A stretch of DNA of 64,000 nucleotides from Elusimicrobiales bacterium. GTDB lineage: Bacteria; Elusimicrobiota; Elusimicrobia; Elusimicrobiales; UBA9959. The notes beneath the pieces were generated by a model. It was given only the letters and a program-made list of their open reading frames with translations, ran no database searches and was not told the origin of the DNA. Both the position numbers and the translations under genes were made by a program. Below, one piece after another: positions 32,307-41,154 of this stretch. The DNA lies in NCBI GenBank assembly GCA_028688015.1, contig JAQTZB010000008.1, positions 113,313 to 177,312 on the forward strand. Reading direction: 5' to 3'. The stretch's first letter is position 1, and the number at the start of each line of letters is the position of its first letter.

Positions 32307-32335
32307 GAGAACCCCGCGCAAAACGCGGGGTTCTC
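32307..32335 (+). terminator. Terminator between the Hint/Tim44-like gene and the SUI1 gene
   Basis: Hairpin GAGAACCCCGCG / CGCGGGGTTCTC just after the plus-strand stop, with CCTTTC behind. It lies between convergent genes and may serve both. Confidence 0.7.
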
Positions 32336-32357
32336 CTTTCAGCGGCGAGGGCTCCGG

Positions 32358-32717
32358 TCAGCCGATCAGGCGCACCTTGTAGCCGGCGGCCTCCAGTTCC
32401 GTTTTTACGAATGACCTCCGGTCTCCCTGCAGTTCCAGCACGCCGTTCTTCACGGAGCCGCCGGCGCCCAGGCGCTTCTTGAACTTCTTGAGCAGCTCTT
32501 CCTTGCCCGCCGGGTGCAGCGGCAGTTTTTCTATCAGCGTCATGCCGCTGCCTTTGCCCGTCTTCTTGAACAGGACGCGCACCGGCTCGGTCTGCGTGCG
32601 CTGCCGCAGTTTCCCCGCCAGCCCTTCGGGGCATTCGCAGGGCGTACGCCCGCAGTTGGGGCAGTTCACCTTGCCGTCCGGCCCCGTTGAATAGACCAGC
32701 CTGTCGTTATCTGCCAT
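32358..32717 (-). CDS. SUI1/eIF1-family translation factor (YciH-like)
   Basis: 119 residues from the ATG at 32717, which GGGAGG precedes by 5 bases. The C-terminal half is the SUI1 domain (VRVLFKKTGKGSGMTLIEKLPL, LKKFKKRLGAGGSVKNGVLELQGD, LEAAGYKVRLIG). The N-terminal part has CPNCGRTPCEC, a probable zinc-binding knuckle found in YciH relatives. Bacterial YciH proteins affect initiation fidelity under stress. Confidence 0.92.
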   Translation of the reverse strand: MADNDRLVYSTGPDGKVNCPNCGRTPCECPEGLAGKLRQRTQTEPVRVLFKKTGKGSGMTLIEKLPLHPAGKEELLKKFKKRLGAGGSVKNGVLELQGDRRSFVKTELEAAGYKVRLIG

Positions 32718-32731
32718 AGTTCCTCCCAAAA

Positions 32732-32811
32732 GGGGACGCTGATTCCTAATTCCTAACTGCGAGAAGACCGGATAAGAAGCGCCGCTTCAGGAATTAGGAA
32801 TCAACGTCCCC
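32732..32811. repeat. REP/MITE-like inverted repeat (copy 1)
   Basis: Arms of 23 bases (32732-32754 and 32789-32811) match with a single mismatch and begin with GGGGAC. The 34-base loop is itself partly self-complementary. It lies between the SUI1 promoter side and the MATE stop. The GGGGAC...GTCCCC ends are shared with the second element at 42760-42800 and resemble palindromes mobilised by REP-associated (Y1) transposases. Confidence 0.7.
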
Positions 32812-32816
32812 GCCGA

Positions 32817-34217
32817 CTAGAATTTGGAGACGTTCCACTCCGCCTCTTCCTCTTCGGGCGGCGGCTCAGGCGCGGGCGCCGGCGCAGGCCTCACCGCGGC
32901 CAGCCGCTTCCAGCGCCCCGTAGCGAAATAGCCCGCCGAGAAGGCCAGGCCGGCGCACCAGGCTACCGGCGCCCCCCACCAGATCCCGTCCAGGCCTATG
33001 CGCCCGGCCAGGAAGGTGGAGACCGGCACCCTGATGATCCAGAGCGCCAGCACCGTGACCAGCATGGGCACGAAAGTATCCCCGGCGCCGCGCAGCGCGC
33101 CGTTCACCACGAACATGCTGGAGAAGACTATGTAGAAGCCGCCCGCGATCACCAGGTAGCGCGCGCCGACCGCGATGACAGCCGGGTCCGTGGTGAACAG
33201 GGCGATCAAATGCCAGCCGAACACGACCACGGCCAGCGTGGTCAGCAGCGAGGTCGCACCGGAGATCAGCAGCGCCGCCCGCAGGCCGTTGCGGACGCGC
33301 TCCAGCCTGCCCGCGCCGATATTCTGCCCGACAAAGGTGGAGATGGCCGCCGACAGGCTCATCGCCGGCATCACGGCGAACGTATCCACGCGCCCGGCCG
33401 CCGTGTAGCCCGCCATGGCGTCGGCGCCGAAGCCGTTGACCAGCCGCGTCAGGACCATCATGCCCCCGGCGGCCAGCATCTGCTGCACTCCGGAGGGCAG
33501 GCCGATGGCCAGGGCCTTTTTGAAGATGGCGCGGTCGAACTCCAGGCCGCGCAGCCTGAACTTAAGCACCGGGTGCGTGCGGTTCAGGTAGACGGCCGCG
33601 CCGATGAAGGAGACCCCCTGCGCCAGGAGCGTGGCCCAGGCCGAGCCGGCTATACCCCAGCCCAGCCCGATGACGAAGAGCGCCGCCAGCCCCGCGTTCA
33701 GGACGGTGGAGAAGACCAGGACGTAGAGCGGGGTTTTGGAATCGCCCAGCCCGCGCAGGATCGCGCTGACCGACCCGTAGCCGAACAGGAAGATCAGGCC
33801 CCCGAAAGTGATCCGCAGGAAGGTGAGGGCCTGCGGCAGGATCTCGGCGGGCGTGTCCAGCAGCCGCAGGATGCTTTCAGAGAAGAGCAGGCCCGCGGCC
33901 GTCATGAGCAGAGAAGCGAAGAAGAGGAACAGGTAGGCGGTATCGATAGTCCTGCGGACGCGGACCAGGTCCTTGGCGCCGAAGAACTGCGAAACCAGGA
34001 TGGAGAACCCCATCGTGCCGCCGATGATGAGCGAGATCAGCAGGAAGATTATAGGGAAGCTGGCGCCGACGGCCGCCAGCGCGGATTTGCCGACCGCACG
34101 GCCGACGATGATGCTGTCCACCACGTTGTAGGACTGCTGCAGGACGTTACCCGCCAGCATCGGCAGGGTAAAGTTCCAGATCAGCCTGCCTTCGCTGCCG
34201 GTGGTCAGGTCCTTCAT
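32817..34217 (-). CDS. MATE-family efflux protein
   Basis: 466 residues, 12 predicted helices. The N-terminal LIWNFTLPMLAGNVLQQSYNVVDSIIVGRAVG and the mid-protein GLGWGIAGSAWATLLAQG are typical of the MATE subgroup related to MepA/DinF. The C-terminus ends in a Pro/Glu-rich cytoplasmic tail (PAPAPEPPPEEEEAE). It overlaps the PAP2 phosphatase gene stop by 4 bases and stops immediately beside the inverted repeat. Substrate unknown. Confidence 0.92.
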   Translation of the reverse strand: MKDLTTGSEGRLIWNFTLPMLAGNVLQQSYNVVDSIIVGRAVGKSALAAVGASFPIIFLLISLIIGGTMGFSILVSQFFGAKDLVRVRRTIDTAYLFLFFASLLMTAAGLLFSESILRLLDTPAEILPQALTFLRITFGGLIFLFGYGSVSAILRGLGDSKTPLYVLVFSTVLNAGLAALFVIGLGWGIAGSAWATLLAQGVSFIGAAVYLNRTHPVLKFRLRGLEFDRAIFKKALAIGLPSGVQQMLAAGGMMVLTRLVNGFGADAMAGYTAAGRVDTFAVMPAMSLSAAISTFVGQNIGAGRLERVRNGLRAALLISGATSLLTTLAVVVFGWHLIALFTTDPAVIAVGARYLVIAGGFYIVFSSMFVVNGALRGAGDTFVPMLVTVLALWIIRVPVSTFLAGRIGLDGIWWGAPVAWCAGLAFSAGYFATGRWKRLAAVRPAPAPAPEPPPEEEEAEWNVSKF

Positions 34218-34930
34218 CTGCCGGCTTTGACTTTAGCCTTGCCCCTGACCAGCAGGCCGCGCAGCGTCTTCAGGTCGGCCGCGAAGGCAGGGCTCTTTTT
34301 GTACAGCGGATACAGCCGGTCGGCCAGGCGCTTGCCGGCCTCTATGTCGGAAGGATGGTGGACGCCGCCTATCACGCGGTCCAGCGCGGCCTCGTCGGCG
34401 CGGGCCAGGAACTCCTTCTTCCTGGCGGGCACCAGGTCCGAGAGGAGCAGCGCCAGCAGGCGCGAGATGGTGGCGTGGCCGCTGGGATAGGCCAGCCCGC
34501 CCAGGCGCCCGAGGCACGGGTCCAGCACGGGGTCGCGCAGGAAGGGGCGCTGGCGCTTGTACTTGTCCTTGATGTCCGCGGCGATGCCGTCGGTTTCGGT
34601 TTTCACGCGCTTGAAGATGGCCGCCGCTTCTTCGGGCAGGGGCGAGGCGAAAGGGCTGAGGTCCCCGAAGAAATTCTCGAAGTCGGCGTGCGCGGCCGCC
34701 CTGGCCTTGTCGCACTGCTCCGTCGTGCGCTTCTGCTGCCAGTCGAATACCGCGGCCAGGTCCTTCCTGTCTTCCGGGGAGCCGGGCTTGGGCGGCGCGG
34801 GAAAGTCCGGCAGCTTCTGCTGCTCCGCCGTGATGTAATAGGTAGTGCGCGGGATTATCCACTCTTCGGCTGAAACAAAGGCCGGGGCCAGCAGGGCCGC
34901 CGCGGCTAAAAGCAGTTTTGAGATCTTCAT
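34214..34930 (-). CDS. PAP2-type (class A) acid phosphatase, periplasmic
   Basis: 238 residues with a signal peptide (about 1-21, cut after VSA). The three PAP2 motifs are complete: K-x6-RP as KDKYKRQRPF, PSGH in AYPSGHATISR, and S/D-R-x5-H-x3-D as DRVIGGVHHPSD. Length and motif spacing fit the bacterial class A non-specific acid phosphatases. It would hydrolyse phosphomonoesters in the periplasm. Coupled to the MATE gene by a 4-base overlap. Confidence 0.9.
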   Translation of the reverse strand: MKISKLLLAAAALLAPAFVSAEEWIIPRTTYYITAEQQKLPDFPAPPKPGSPEDRKDLAAVFDWQQKRTTEQCDKARAAAHADFENFFGDLSPFASPLPEEAAAIFKRVKTETDGIAADIKDKYKRQRPFLRDPVLDPCLGRLGGLAYPSGHATISRLLALLLSDLVPARKKEFLARADEAALDRVIGGVHHPSDIEAGKRLADRLYPLYKKSPAFAADLKTLRGLLVRGKAKVKAGR

Positions 34931-34981
34931 GTTTAAATTTTAGCAAACAAAGCCGCCTTTCCCGCCATCAGGGGAAAAAGA

Positions 34982-34987
34982 TATAAT
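34982..34987 (+). promoter_or_regulatory. -10 element (TATAAT) upstream of ahcY
   Basis: A consensus -10 lies 30 bases before the ahcY start. No convincing -35 is visible at 17 bases, so an activator or another sigma factor may be involved. Confidence 0.45.
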
Positions 34988-35016
34988 TAGGTTAACGATT
35001 TAGACCGGAGGGGCAA

Positions 35017-36450
35017 ATGACAACTGCAACCAAGGAGAACAAGAAAACCATGAAGAACGACTTTAAAGTCAAAGACATCAGCCTGGCCGCCTGGGGCCGC
35101 CGCGAAATAGACATCGCCGAGAAGGAAATGCCCGGCCTGATGGCCATCCGCGAGAAGCACGCCGCCAAAAAACCCCTCAAGGGCGCGCGCGTGATGGGCT
35201 CGCTGCACATGACCACGCAGACCGCAGTCCTCATAGAGACGCTGGCCGCGCTGGGCGCCGAAGTGCGCTGGTGCTCCTGCAACATTTTCTCCACCTCCGA
35301 CCAGGCCGCCTCCGCCATAGCGGCCGCCGGCATCCCCGTGTTCGCCTGGAAAGGCGAGACGCTGGCCGAGTACTGGTGGTGCACCGAGCGCGCGCTGGAC
35401 TTCGGCGGCGGCAAAGGCCCGCACCTGATCGTCGACGACGGCGGCGACGCCACCATGATGATCCACCGCGGCGTGGACGCCGAGAACGACGCCTCCATCC
35501 TCAACGTGAAGTGCGGCGGCGAGGACGAGCAGGAACTCAACAACTGCCTTAAGACCATCCTCAAGAAGTCCCCCCAGCGCTGGCACAACGCCGCGAAGGA
35601 CTGGAAGGGCGTCTCCGAGGAGACCACCACCGGCGTGCACCGCCTCTACCAGATGCACGAAGCCGGCAAGCTGATGGTCCCCGCCATCAACGTCAACGAT
35701 TCCGTCACCAAGTCCAAGTTCGACAACCTCTACGGCTGCCGCGAGTCCCTGGCCGACGGCATCAAGCGCGCCACCGACGTGATGATAGCCGGCAAGGTCT
35801 GCGTGGTCTGCGGCTACGGCGACGTGGGCAAGGGCTCCGCCCGCTCGCTGCGCGGCTTCGGCGCGCGCGTGATCGTGACCGAGATAGACCCGATCTGCGC
35901 CCTGCAGGCCGCGATGGAAGGCTTCGAGGTTAAGACCGTCGAGGACACGCTGGGCGAGGGCGACGTCTACGTCACCACCACCGGCAACAAGGACATCATC
36001 CGCCTCGAGCACATGCTCAAGATGAAGGACCAGGCCATCGTCTGCAATATCGGCCACTTCGACAACGAGATCCAGGTGGAAGCGCTGAAGAACGCCAAGG
36101 GCGTCAAGCGCCTCAACATCAAGCCCCAGGTGGACCGCTACACCCTGCCCAACGGCCGCGCCATCTACCTGCTGGCCGACGGCCGCCTGGTGAACCTGGG
36201 CTGCGCCAAGGGCCACCCGTCGTTCGTGATGAGCAACTCCTTCTCCAACCAGACGCTCGCGCAGCTGGAACTGTGGACCAAGAAGATGGAGATCGGCGTG
36301 TACCGCCTGCCCAAGCACCTCGACGAGGAAGTGGCCCGCCTGCACCTCGAGAAGATCGGAGTTAAGCTGACCAAGCTCACGGCTGAACAGGCCGACTACA
36401 TCGGCGTGAAGAAGGACGGCCCGTACAAGCCGGAGCATTACCGGTATTAA
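35017..36450 (+). CDS. ahcY: Adenosylhomocysteinase (S-adenosylhomocysteine hydrolase)
   Basis: 477 residues, normal family length, with the bacterial insertion around residues 150-190. It converts S-adenosylhomocysteine to adenosine and homocysteine. The NAD site is [10 protein letters not shown]; the substrate region [15 protein letters not shown], the conserved Cys/His stretch NIGHFDNEI and the C-terminal KPEHYRY are intact. CCGGAGG precedes the ATG and a TATAAT is at 34982-34987. It is divergent from the phosphatase gene and ends in a strong terminator. The 86-base upstream gap is short for a SAH riboswitch, and none was recognised. Confidence 0.98.
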   Translation: MTTATKENKKTMKNDFKVKDISLAAWGRREIDIAEKEMPGLMAIREKHAAKKPLKGARVMGSLHMTTQTAVLIETLAALGAEVRWCSCNIFSTSDQAASAIAAAGIPVFAWKGETLAEYWWCTERALDFGGGKGPHLIVDDGGDATMMIHRGVDAENDASILNVKCGGEDEQELNNCLKTILKKSPQRWHNAAKDWKGVSEETTTGVHRLYQMHEAGKLMVPAINVNDSVTKSKFDNLYGCRESLADGIKRATDVMIAGKVCVVCGYGDVGKGSARSLRGFGARVIVTEIDPICALQAAMEGFEVKTVEDTLGEGDVYVTTTGNKDIIRLEHMLKMKDQAIVCNIGHFDNEIQVEALKNAKGVKRLNIKPQVDRYTLPNGRAIYLLADGRLVNLGCAKGHPSFVMSNSFSNQTLAQLELWTKKMEIGVYRLPKHLDEEVARLHLEKIGVKLTKLTAEQADYIGVKKDGPYKPEHYRY

Positions 36451-36470
36451 CCGGCCGCTGACAACAAAAA

Positions 36471-36499
36471 GCCCGGGGCAAAAACCCCGGGCTTTTTTT
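36471..36499 (+). terminator. Rho-independent terminator of ahcY
   Basis: GCCCGGGG / CCCCGGGC hairpin followed by seven T residues, 20 bases after the stop. Confidence 0.9.
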
Positions 36500-36574
36500 C
36501 GCTATAATGACGATACCGGACCAAATGGGTCAGGATTAGCCTCCCCCCGGACACTCAGCGAACACGAGGTACAA

Positions 36575-36967
36575 ATGAAGAACTACATGCTAGCCGCCGC
36601 CTGCCTGCTGGGCCTTACCGCCTGCGGGACAATGAAAGAGTTCCTTTCCGACGCCGACAAATCCAGGATAGAAGCCCGCCCTAACGGAGTCTACGCCGCC
36701 ATAGCCTCGGACGAGGACAAAAAAGAAGCTACCAACTACGCTTCTTTCGGGGCGAAGAATTTCTGTGAAAAGAAAGGCAAGACGGCCGTCATACTCGGCA
36801 CCACCGCCAAATATGACGGGCTTTCCACCGAAAAGAACGATAAACTCCTCAAAAAAGCCAGTGAAGCGGCCCTGCTGGCCGGTGCTCCCGGCAAAGCCGC
36901 CCTCGCCGCCGACAGCATGACGGACGACGCCCTGCATGAGATACAGATGGAATTCAAGTGCGAGTAA
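36575..36967 (+). CDS. Small lipoprotein of unknown function
   Basis: 130 residues. The signal ends in a good lipobox, LGLTAC, with Cys17 as the lipidation site. The mature part is charged and helical with no recognised domain. Next residues GT do not suggest inner-membrane retention. A TATAAT at 36503-36508, directly after the ahcY terminator, may drive it. Terminator at 37034-37063. Confidence 0.75.
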   Translation: MKNYMLAAACLLGLTACGTMKEFLSDADKSRIEARPNGVYAAIASDEDKKEATNYASFGAKNFCEKKGKTAVILGTTAKYDGLSTEKNDKLLKKASEAALLAGAPGKAALAADSMTDDALHEIQMEFKCE

Positions 36968-37033
36968 CTCCTGGCGGCGCTCTACGCCGGAAGCGGACGG
37001 CCGCAAACCTGGGCTAGCCTGTAGCGCCCAAAA

Positions 37034-37063
37034 AGAGCCCGGGGCAAAAAAGCCCCGGGCTCT
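37034..37063. terminator. Bidirectional terminator between lipoprotein and membrane-protein genes
   Basis: AGAGCCCGGGGC / GCCCCGGGCTCT hairpin between convergent genes. On the minus strand an A-rich upstream and TTTTTGGGC follow; on plus TCGTTTC. Confidence 0.75.
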
Positions 37064-37073
37064 TCGTTTCTAT

Positions 37074-37790
37074 TTATTCCGCGCGGGCGGGAAGACCGTT
37101 CCTGGCGAACAGGAAGATGCCGGCCAGCACCAGCGCTTCACCGGCGGCGAACAGGGGCCAGTTATACGAGGCCGGCACATAGGACGAGGCCAGCAGCAGG
37201 AACCTCTCGTTGCCGGCCAGGCCGAAGAAGTCCGGCAGGAAGCCGTTGCGGATTATCAGCGCGGCGTAGTCCTGCACGAAAGTGCAGAACACCAGGCAGG
37301 CTCCGAGGCCCATCAGGCCCCACTGCGCCGGCGCTATGGCGGGCCGCGGGGCTTTTTCCCCTGGCGGGGCCGCGCGGAGCGAGAACAGCACCATCGTCAG
37401 CGCGCAGAGGACCGGGGCGAGGACGGGGCCCAGCCAGGTGACCGGGATCAGGAACAGCACGTCCCAGGTCAGCAGCGATGGCGGCCAGCCGAGGAAATAT
37501 CTAAGTCCGGCGTAATACCAGATATCCCAGGCGCCGAAAGCGAACAGGAAATAGGCCAGCCGCTCACGCGCGTCCCGCCCGGCCAGCAGGCCGGCGCAGG
37601 CCAGCATCACTATAGTGGCGGCCTCCCTGATGATCTCGACGGAAAGCATTGCCGGGGGGATAGGTACCGTCGGAAAAGCGAAGCCGGCAGGATAGTAGAG
37701 CTGTCTGAGATAGACCACCACTATCGCCTCGAGAATACCCATGGCCGCCGCGAAGACGCCCAAGGTCAGGTATCGCCGGTATCCGCTCAT
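37074..37790 (-). CDS. Multi-pass membrane protein of unknown function
   Basis: 238 residues, about six or seven hydrophobic helices (for example 8-28, 50-70, 80-98, 104-135, 153-175, 205-228). Features include FAFGAWDIWYYAGLRYFLGWP, a motif seen in uncharacterised membrane proteins of environmental bacteria. No catalytic motif seen. It is divergent from the YbhP-like gene. Confidence 0.7.
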   Translation of the reverse strand: MSGYRRYLTLGVFAAAMGILEAIVVVYLRQLYYPAGFAFPTVPIPPAMLSVEIIREAATIVMLACAGLLAGRDARERLAYFLFAFGAWDIWYYAGLRYFLGWPPSLLTWDVLFLIPVTWLGPVLAPVLCALTMVLFSLRAAPPGEKAPRPAIAPAQWGLMGLGACLVFCTFVQDYAALIIRNGFLPDFFGLAGNERFLLLASSYVPASYNWPLFAAGEALVLAGIFLFARNGLPARAE

Positions 37791-37875
37791 AAATTATCCT
37801 CCCCCTGACGCTATCATAACAAAAAGGCGCCGGGCGCGGCGCGATGCGGATTTTAGTATGATATCCGCGGGGGAT

Positions 37876-38652
37876 ATGAAGCTCAGTTTTCTTACCATCA
37901 ACGCCCACAAGGGCTTTTCGCACCTTAACCGGCGCTTCGCGCTGCCGGAGCTGCGCGAGTGCGTGCACGACTCGGGCGCAGACATCGTCTTCATGCAGGA
38001 GGTGGTGGGGCAGAACCTGCGCCACGCCGAACGCTACTTCGGCTGGCCGGTCAAGCCGCAGCACGAGTTCATGACCGAAGTGTCCGGCTTCAACCACGCC
38101 TACGGCAAGAACGTGGTCTACACCGCCGGCCACCACGGCAATGCCATCCTGTCGCGCTTCCCTATCCTGCATTCCGAAAGGGTGGACATCTCCACCAACC
38201 GCATCGAGAAGCGCGGCCTGCTCTACGCCAAGATCCAGCTGCCAGAAGGCAAGCCGCCGCTGCACTGCGTCTGCGTGCACCTGGGGCTGCTGCGGCGCTC
38301 GCGCTTAAAGCAGTTCGCCAGGATCTGCGAGTATGTGAAATGCGTGGTGCCGGACCACGAGCCGGCCATCGTCGCCGGGGACTTCAACGAATGGCGCAAA
38401 GGGAAGAAGGACGAACTGGAGGCCTGCCTGCTGATGAAGGACGCCGGCCTGTCGCTGCACGGTCGCAAGCTGCGCACCTTCCCGGCCGCGCTGCCGGTCT
38501 TCCCGCTGGACCGCATCTACCTGCGCGGCTTCAAGGTGCTCAAGGCGCACGTGCTCAACAAAGGCCCCTGGGCCGACGTCTCCGATCACGCCGCCTTCCA
38601 GGCCGAGGCCGAATACGACTGGAACCCGCCAAAGCCCGCGCCGAATTTATAG
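37876..38652 (+). CDS. Endonuclease/exonuclease/phosphatase-family protein, YbhP-like
   Basis: 258 residues from the ATG at 37876 (GCGGGGG just upstream); an in-frame ATG at 37858 is possible. The EEP fold is clear: LTINAHKGFSHLNRRFALPELRE, the metal-binding Glu in VFMQEV, HHGNAILSRFPI, VAGDFNEW, and the terminal SDHAAF. The HKGF-x3-NRRF start is specific for the YbhP subgroup, found beside cardiolipin synthase in E. coli. Substrate is unknown; phosphodiester hydrolysis is likely. Confidence 0.88.
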   Translation: MKLSFLTINAHKGFSHLNRRFALPELRECVHDSGADIVFMQEVVGQNLRHAERYFGWPVKPQHEFMTEVSGFNHAYGKNVVYTAGHHGNAILSRFPILHSERVDISTNRIEKRGLLYAKIQLPEGKPPLHCVCVHLGLLRRSRLKQFARICEYVKCVVPDHEPAIVAGDFNEWRKGKKDELEACLLMKDAGLSLHGRKLRTFPAALPVFPLDRIYLRGFKVLKAHVLNKGPWADVSDHAAFQAEAEYDWNPPKPAPNL

Positions 38653-38661
38653 AATATAAGC

Positions 38662-41145
38662 GTGCTCCTCCCCATACAGCGCAGCGCCGGCGAAATCCTC
38701 AAGGCCGCGGCAAAAAGCCGCCGGCTGATCATTTCCTCCCCCCCGGGCTCCGGCAAGTCCACCAAGGTGCCGCAGATCCTGCTGGATTCGGCCGGGCTTA
38801 AAGGCCGCATCGCGGTGCTGGAGCCCAGGCGCCTGGCAGCGCGCATGCTGGGCGACCGCGTGGCCAAGGAGCGCGGGGGATCCGCCGGGGGCGAGGTCGG
38901 CTACCGCGTCCGCTTCGAGGACAAGACCGGCCCGAAGACCCGCATCGTCTTCGAAACCGAGGGCATCCTGCTGCGAGAGCTGGTCTCCGACCCGCAGCTG
39001 AAAAGCTATTCCGCCATCATCCTCGACGAATTCCACGAGCGGCACATCCACGGCGACATCACTCTGGCCGCCTGCCTGGCCCTGCAGGCCGGGCCCAGGC
39101 CGGACCTGCTGGTGGTGGTCATGTCCGCCACGCTGGACGAGAAGAAGCTGGGCGCCTACCTGGCGCCCTGCGAGACCGTGCTGGCCGAAGGGCGCGCCTA
39201 CCCTGTGACCGTCGCCTACTGCGGCCCCGAGACGGCCAAGCTCCCGCCGTGGGAAGCCGCCGCGCGCACCTGCGCGCAGGTGATGGCGCAGGTGAAGGAC
39301 GGCCACGCGCTGATCTTCATGCCCGGCGCCTACGAGATAAACCGCACCGCCGCGGAGCTGGGCAAGCTGCCCGCGCTGGCCGGCTGCGCCGTGCGCCCGC
39401 TGCACGGCGACATGCGCCCGCAGGACCAGGACGCCGCGGTCTCCCCGTCTGCGCAGCGCAAGATCATCATAGCCACCAACATCGCCGAGACCTCGCTGAC
39501 CATAGACGGCGTCACCGCCGTGATAGACAGCGGCCTCGCCAAGGTGGCGCGCTTCGACGGGGCGCGGGGCATCAACACTTTGTTCACCGAGAAGATAGCC
39601 TCCCCCTCGGCCGCCCAGCGCGTGGGGCGCGCCGGCCGCACGGCCCCCGGCGTCTGCGCCCGGCTGTGGACCGAGCGCGACGACGCAGCCCGCCCCGCCT
39701 CGCTGGAGCCGGAGATCCTGCGCCTCGACGTCTCCGAGGCGCTGCTGACGCTGAAGGCCTCCGGCTTCAAGGATTTCGGCGCGCTGCGCTGGCTGGACCC
39801 TCCGGCGCCCGAAGAGGCTGAACGCGCGGAAAAGCTCCTGAGGGAGCTCGGCGCCGCCGACGCCGCCGGCAGCCTGACGCCGGAAGGGCGCGCGATGGCC
39901 CGCTACCCGCTGCACCCGCGCTACTCGCGCCTGATGGTGGAGGGCGCCAGGCTGGGCTGCGCGCACGAATGCGCGCTGATCGCCGCCGCGGCGCAGGGCC
40001 GCGGCCTCTGGCTGGACGAGGCACGGCGCGCCGAGAACCGCGCCGGCGAGGTGCGCTCGGACCTGGCCGCCGTGGTGCGCGCGCTCGAGCGCTGCGCCGC
40101 CGCCGATTTCGATTTCTTCTCCTGCCAGAAGGCCGGCGTAAAGCAGAACGCGGCGCGCGACGCCTGGCGCCTGGCCTCGCGGCTCTCCGCGGGGGCGCCT
40201 CCGGGCGGCGGCGCGGCCGTTGCGAGCGCCTCCAAGTGCTTCCTGCGCGCCTTCCCGGACCGCGTCGGCGGGCTGTTCTCGGCGGAGAAGGGCCGCTACC
40301 AGCTGCCCGGCGGCCGCCGCGCGCGGCTGCACCCGGGCAGCGCCGCCGCCGGCGCGCCTATAATCTGCGCCGGGGAAGCCCTGGAAAGCGTGCAGCGGGG
40401 CGGCGCCGACATCACGCTCTCCTTCGCCGCGGAAATCCGTGAAGAGTGGCTGCGCGAGGCCTTCCCCGCCGACATGGAGACGCAGGTCCGCGCCGCCCTC
40501 GACGAGGCCATGCGCACCCCGGTCACGGAGACCCTGACGCTCTACCGCGGCGTGGTCGTGCGCCGCGAAGTCGCCGCCGCCCGGCCGGCCAAGGCGTCCT
40601 CCGACCTGATCGCCGAAGAATTCATCAGCGGCGCCGAAAGATTTCAAAAGTGGGACGAGGAGGTGGAGGACTGGCTGGCCCGGGTGGACTTCCTGGCTAA
40701 GGCCTGCCCTGACTTCGGCCTGGAGCCGCTGACGGCCGAGGACCGCGCGCTGCTGATAACGGACATCTGCTCCGGCGCCCGCAGCGTGGCCGAGGCGCGG
40801 GGCCGCCCCGTGCTGCCGGCCCTGCAGGACTGGTACGGCTGGGAGAAGGTCCGCCTGATAGACAAGCACGCCCCGGCCCGCCTGGAGATGCCCGGCGGCC
40901 GCCGTGCCAAGATCCGCTACCCCAGGAACGGCGAGCCTTTCCTTGAAGCCAAGATACAGGACCTGTTCACGGTAACGGAAACGCCACGCGTGGCCGCGGG
41001 GCGCGTGCCGCTGGTAGTGCACATCCTCGCCCCCTCCATGCGCCCGGTACAGGTCACCAAGGACCTCAAGAGCTTCTGGGCTGAAAGCTACCCCAAGCTG
41101 AAGCCCGCCCTCGCCCGCCGCTATCCGCGGCATAAGTGGCTGTAA
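38662..41145 (+). CDS. hrpB: ATP-dependent RNA helicase HrpB
   Basis: 827 residues from a GTG at 38662. DExH-box helicase: Walker A PPGSGKST, motif II LDEFHERH (Asp122), motif III SATLD, motif V TNIAETSLTIDGV, motif VI QRVGRAGR. The DEFH variant, with the C-terminal HrpB domain (SSDLIAEEFISGAERFQKWDEEVEDWLARVDFLA, and a YPRHKWL end), identifies HrpB rather than HrpA. It remodels RNA; biological role poorly known. It follows the YbhP-like gene after 9 bases and precedes the subtilase by 9. Confidence 0.93.
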   Translation: MLLPIQRSAGEILKAAAKSRRLIISSPPGSGKSTKVPQILLDSAGLKGRIAVLEPRRLAARMLGDRVAKERGGSAGGEVGYRVRFEDKTGPKTRIVFETEGILLRELVSDPQLKSYSAIILDEFHERHIHGDITLAACLALQAGPRPDLLVVVMSATLDEKKLGAYLAPCETVLAEGRAYPVTVAYCGPETAKLPPWEAAARTCAQVMAQVKDGHALIFMPGAYEINRTAAELGKLPALAGCAVRPLHGDMRPQDQDAAVSPSAQRKIIIATNIAETSLTIDGVTAVIDSGLAKVARFDGARGINTLFTEKIASPSAAQRVGRAGRTAPGVCARLWTERDDAARPASLEPEILRLDVSEALLTLKASGFKDFGALRWLDPPAPEEAERAEKLLRELGAADAAGSLTPEGRAMARYPLHPRYSRLMVEGARLGCAHECALIAAAAQGRGLWLDEARRAENRAGEVRSDLAAVVRALERCAAADFDFFSCQKAGVKQNAARDAWRLASRLSAGAPPGGGAAVASASKCFLRAFPDRVGGLFSAEKGRYQLPGGRRARLHPGSAAAGAPIICAGEALESVQRGGADITLSFAAEIREEWLREAFPADMETQVRAALDEAMRTPVTETLTLYRGVVVRREVAAARPAKASSDLIAEEFISGAERFQKWDEEVEDWLARVDFLAKACPDFGLEPLTAEDRALLITDICSGARSVAEARGRPVLPALQDWYGWEKVRLIDKHAPARLEMPGGRRAKIRYPRNGEPFLEAKIQDLFTVTETPRVAAGRVPLVVHILAPSMRPVQVTKDLKSFWAESYPKLKPALARRYPRHKWL

Positions 41146-41154
41146 AAGGAACTC

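Noticed and set aside
34931..35016. SAH riboswitch upstream of ahcY
   Set aside because: The gap is 86 bases and no conserved pseudoknot core was recognised; only a -10 and ribosome site are seen.
38647..41133. 828-residue open frame on the minus strand
   Set aside because: Antisense to hrpB; no recognisable domain and typical complementary-frame composition.
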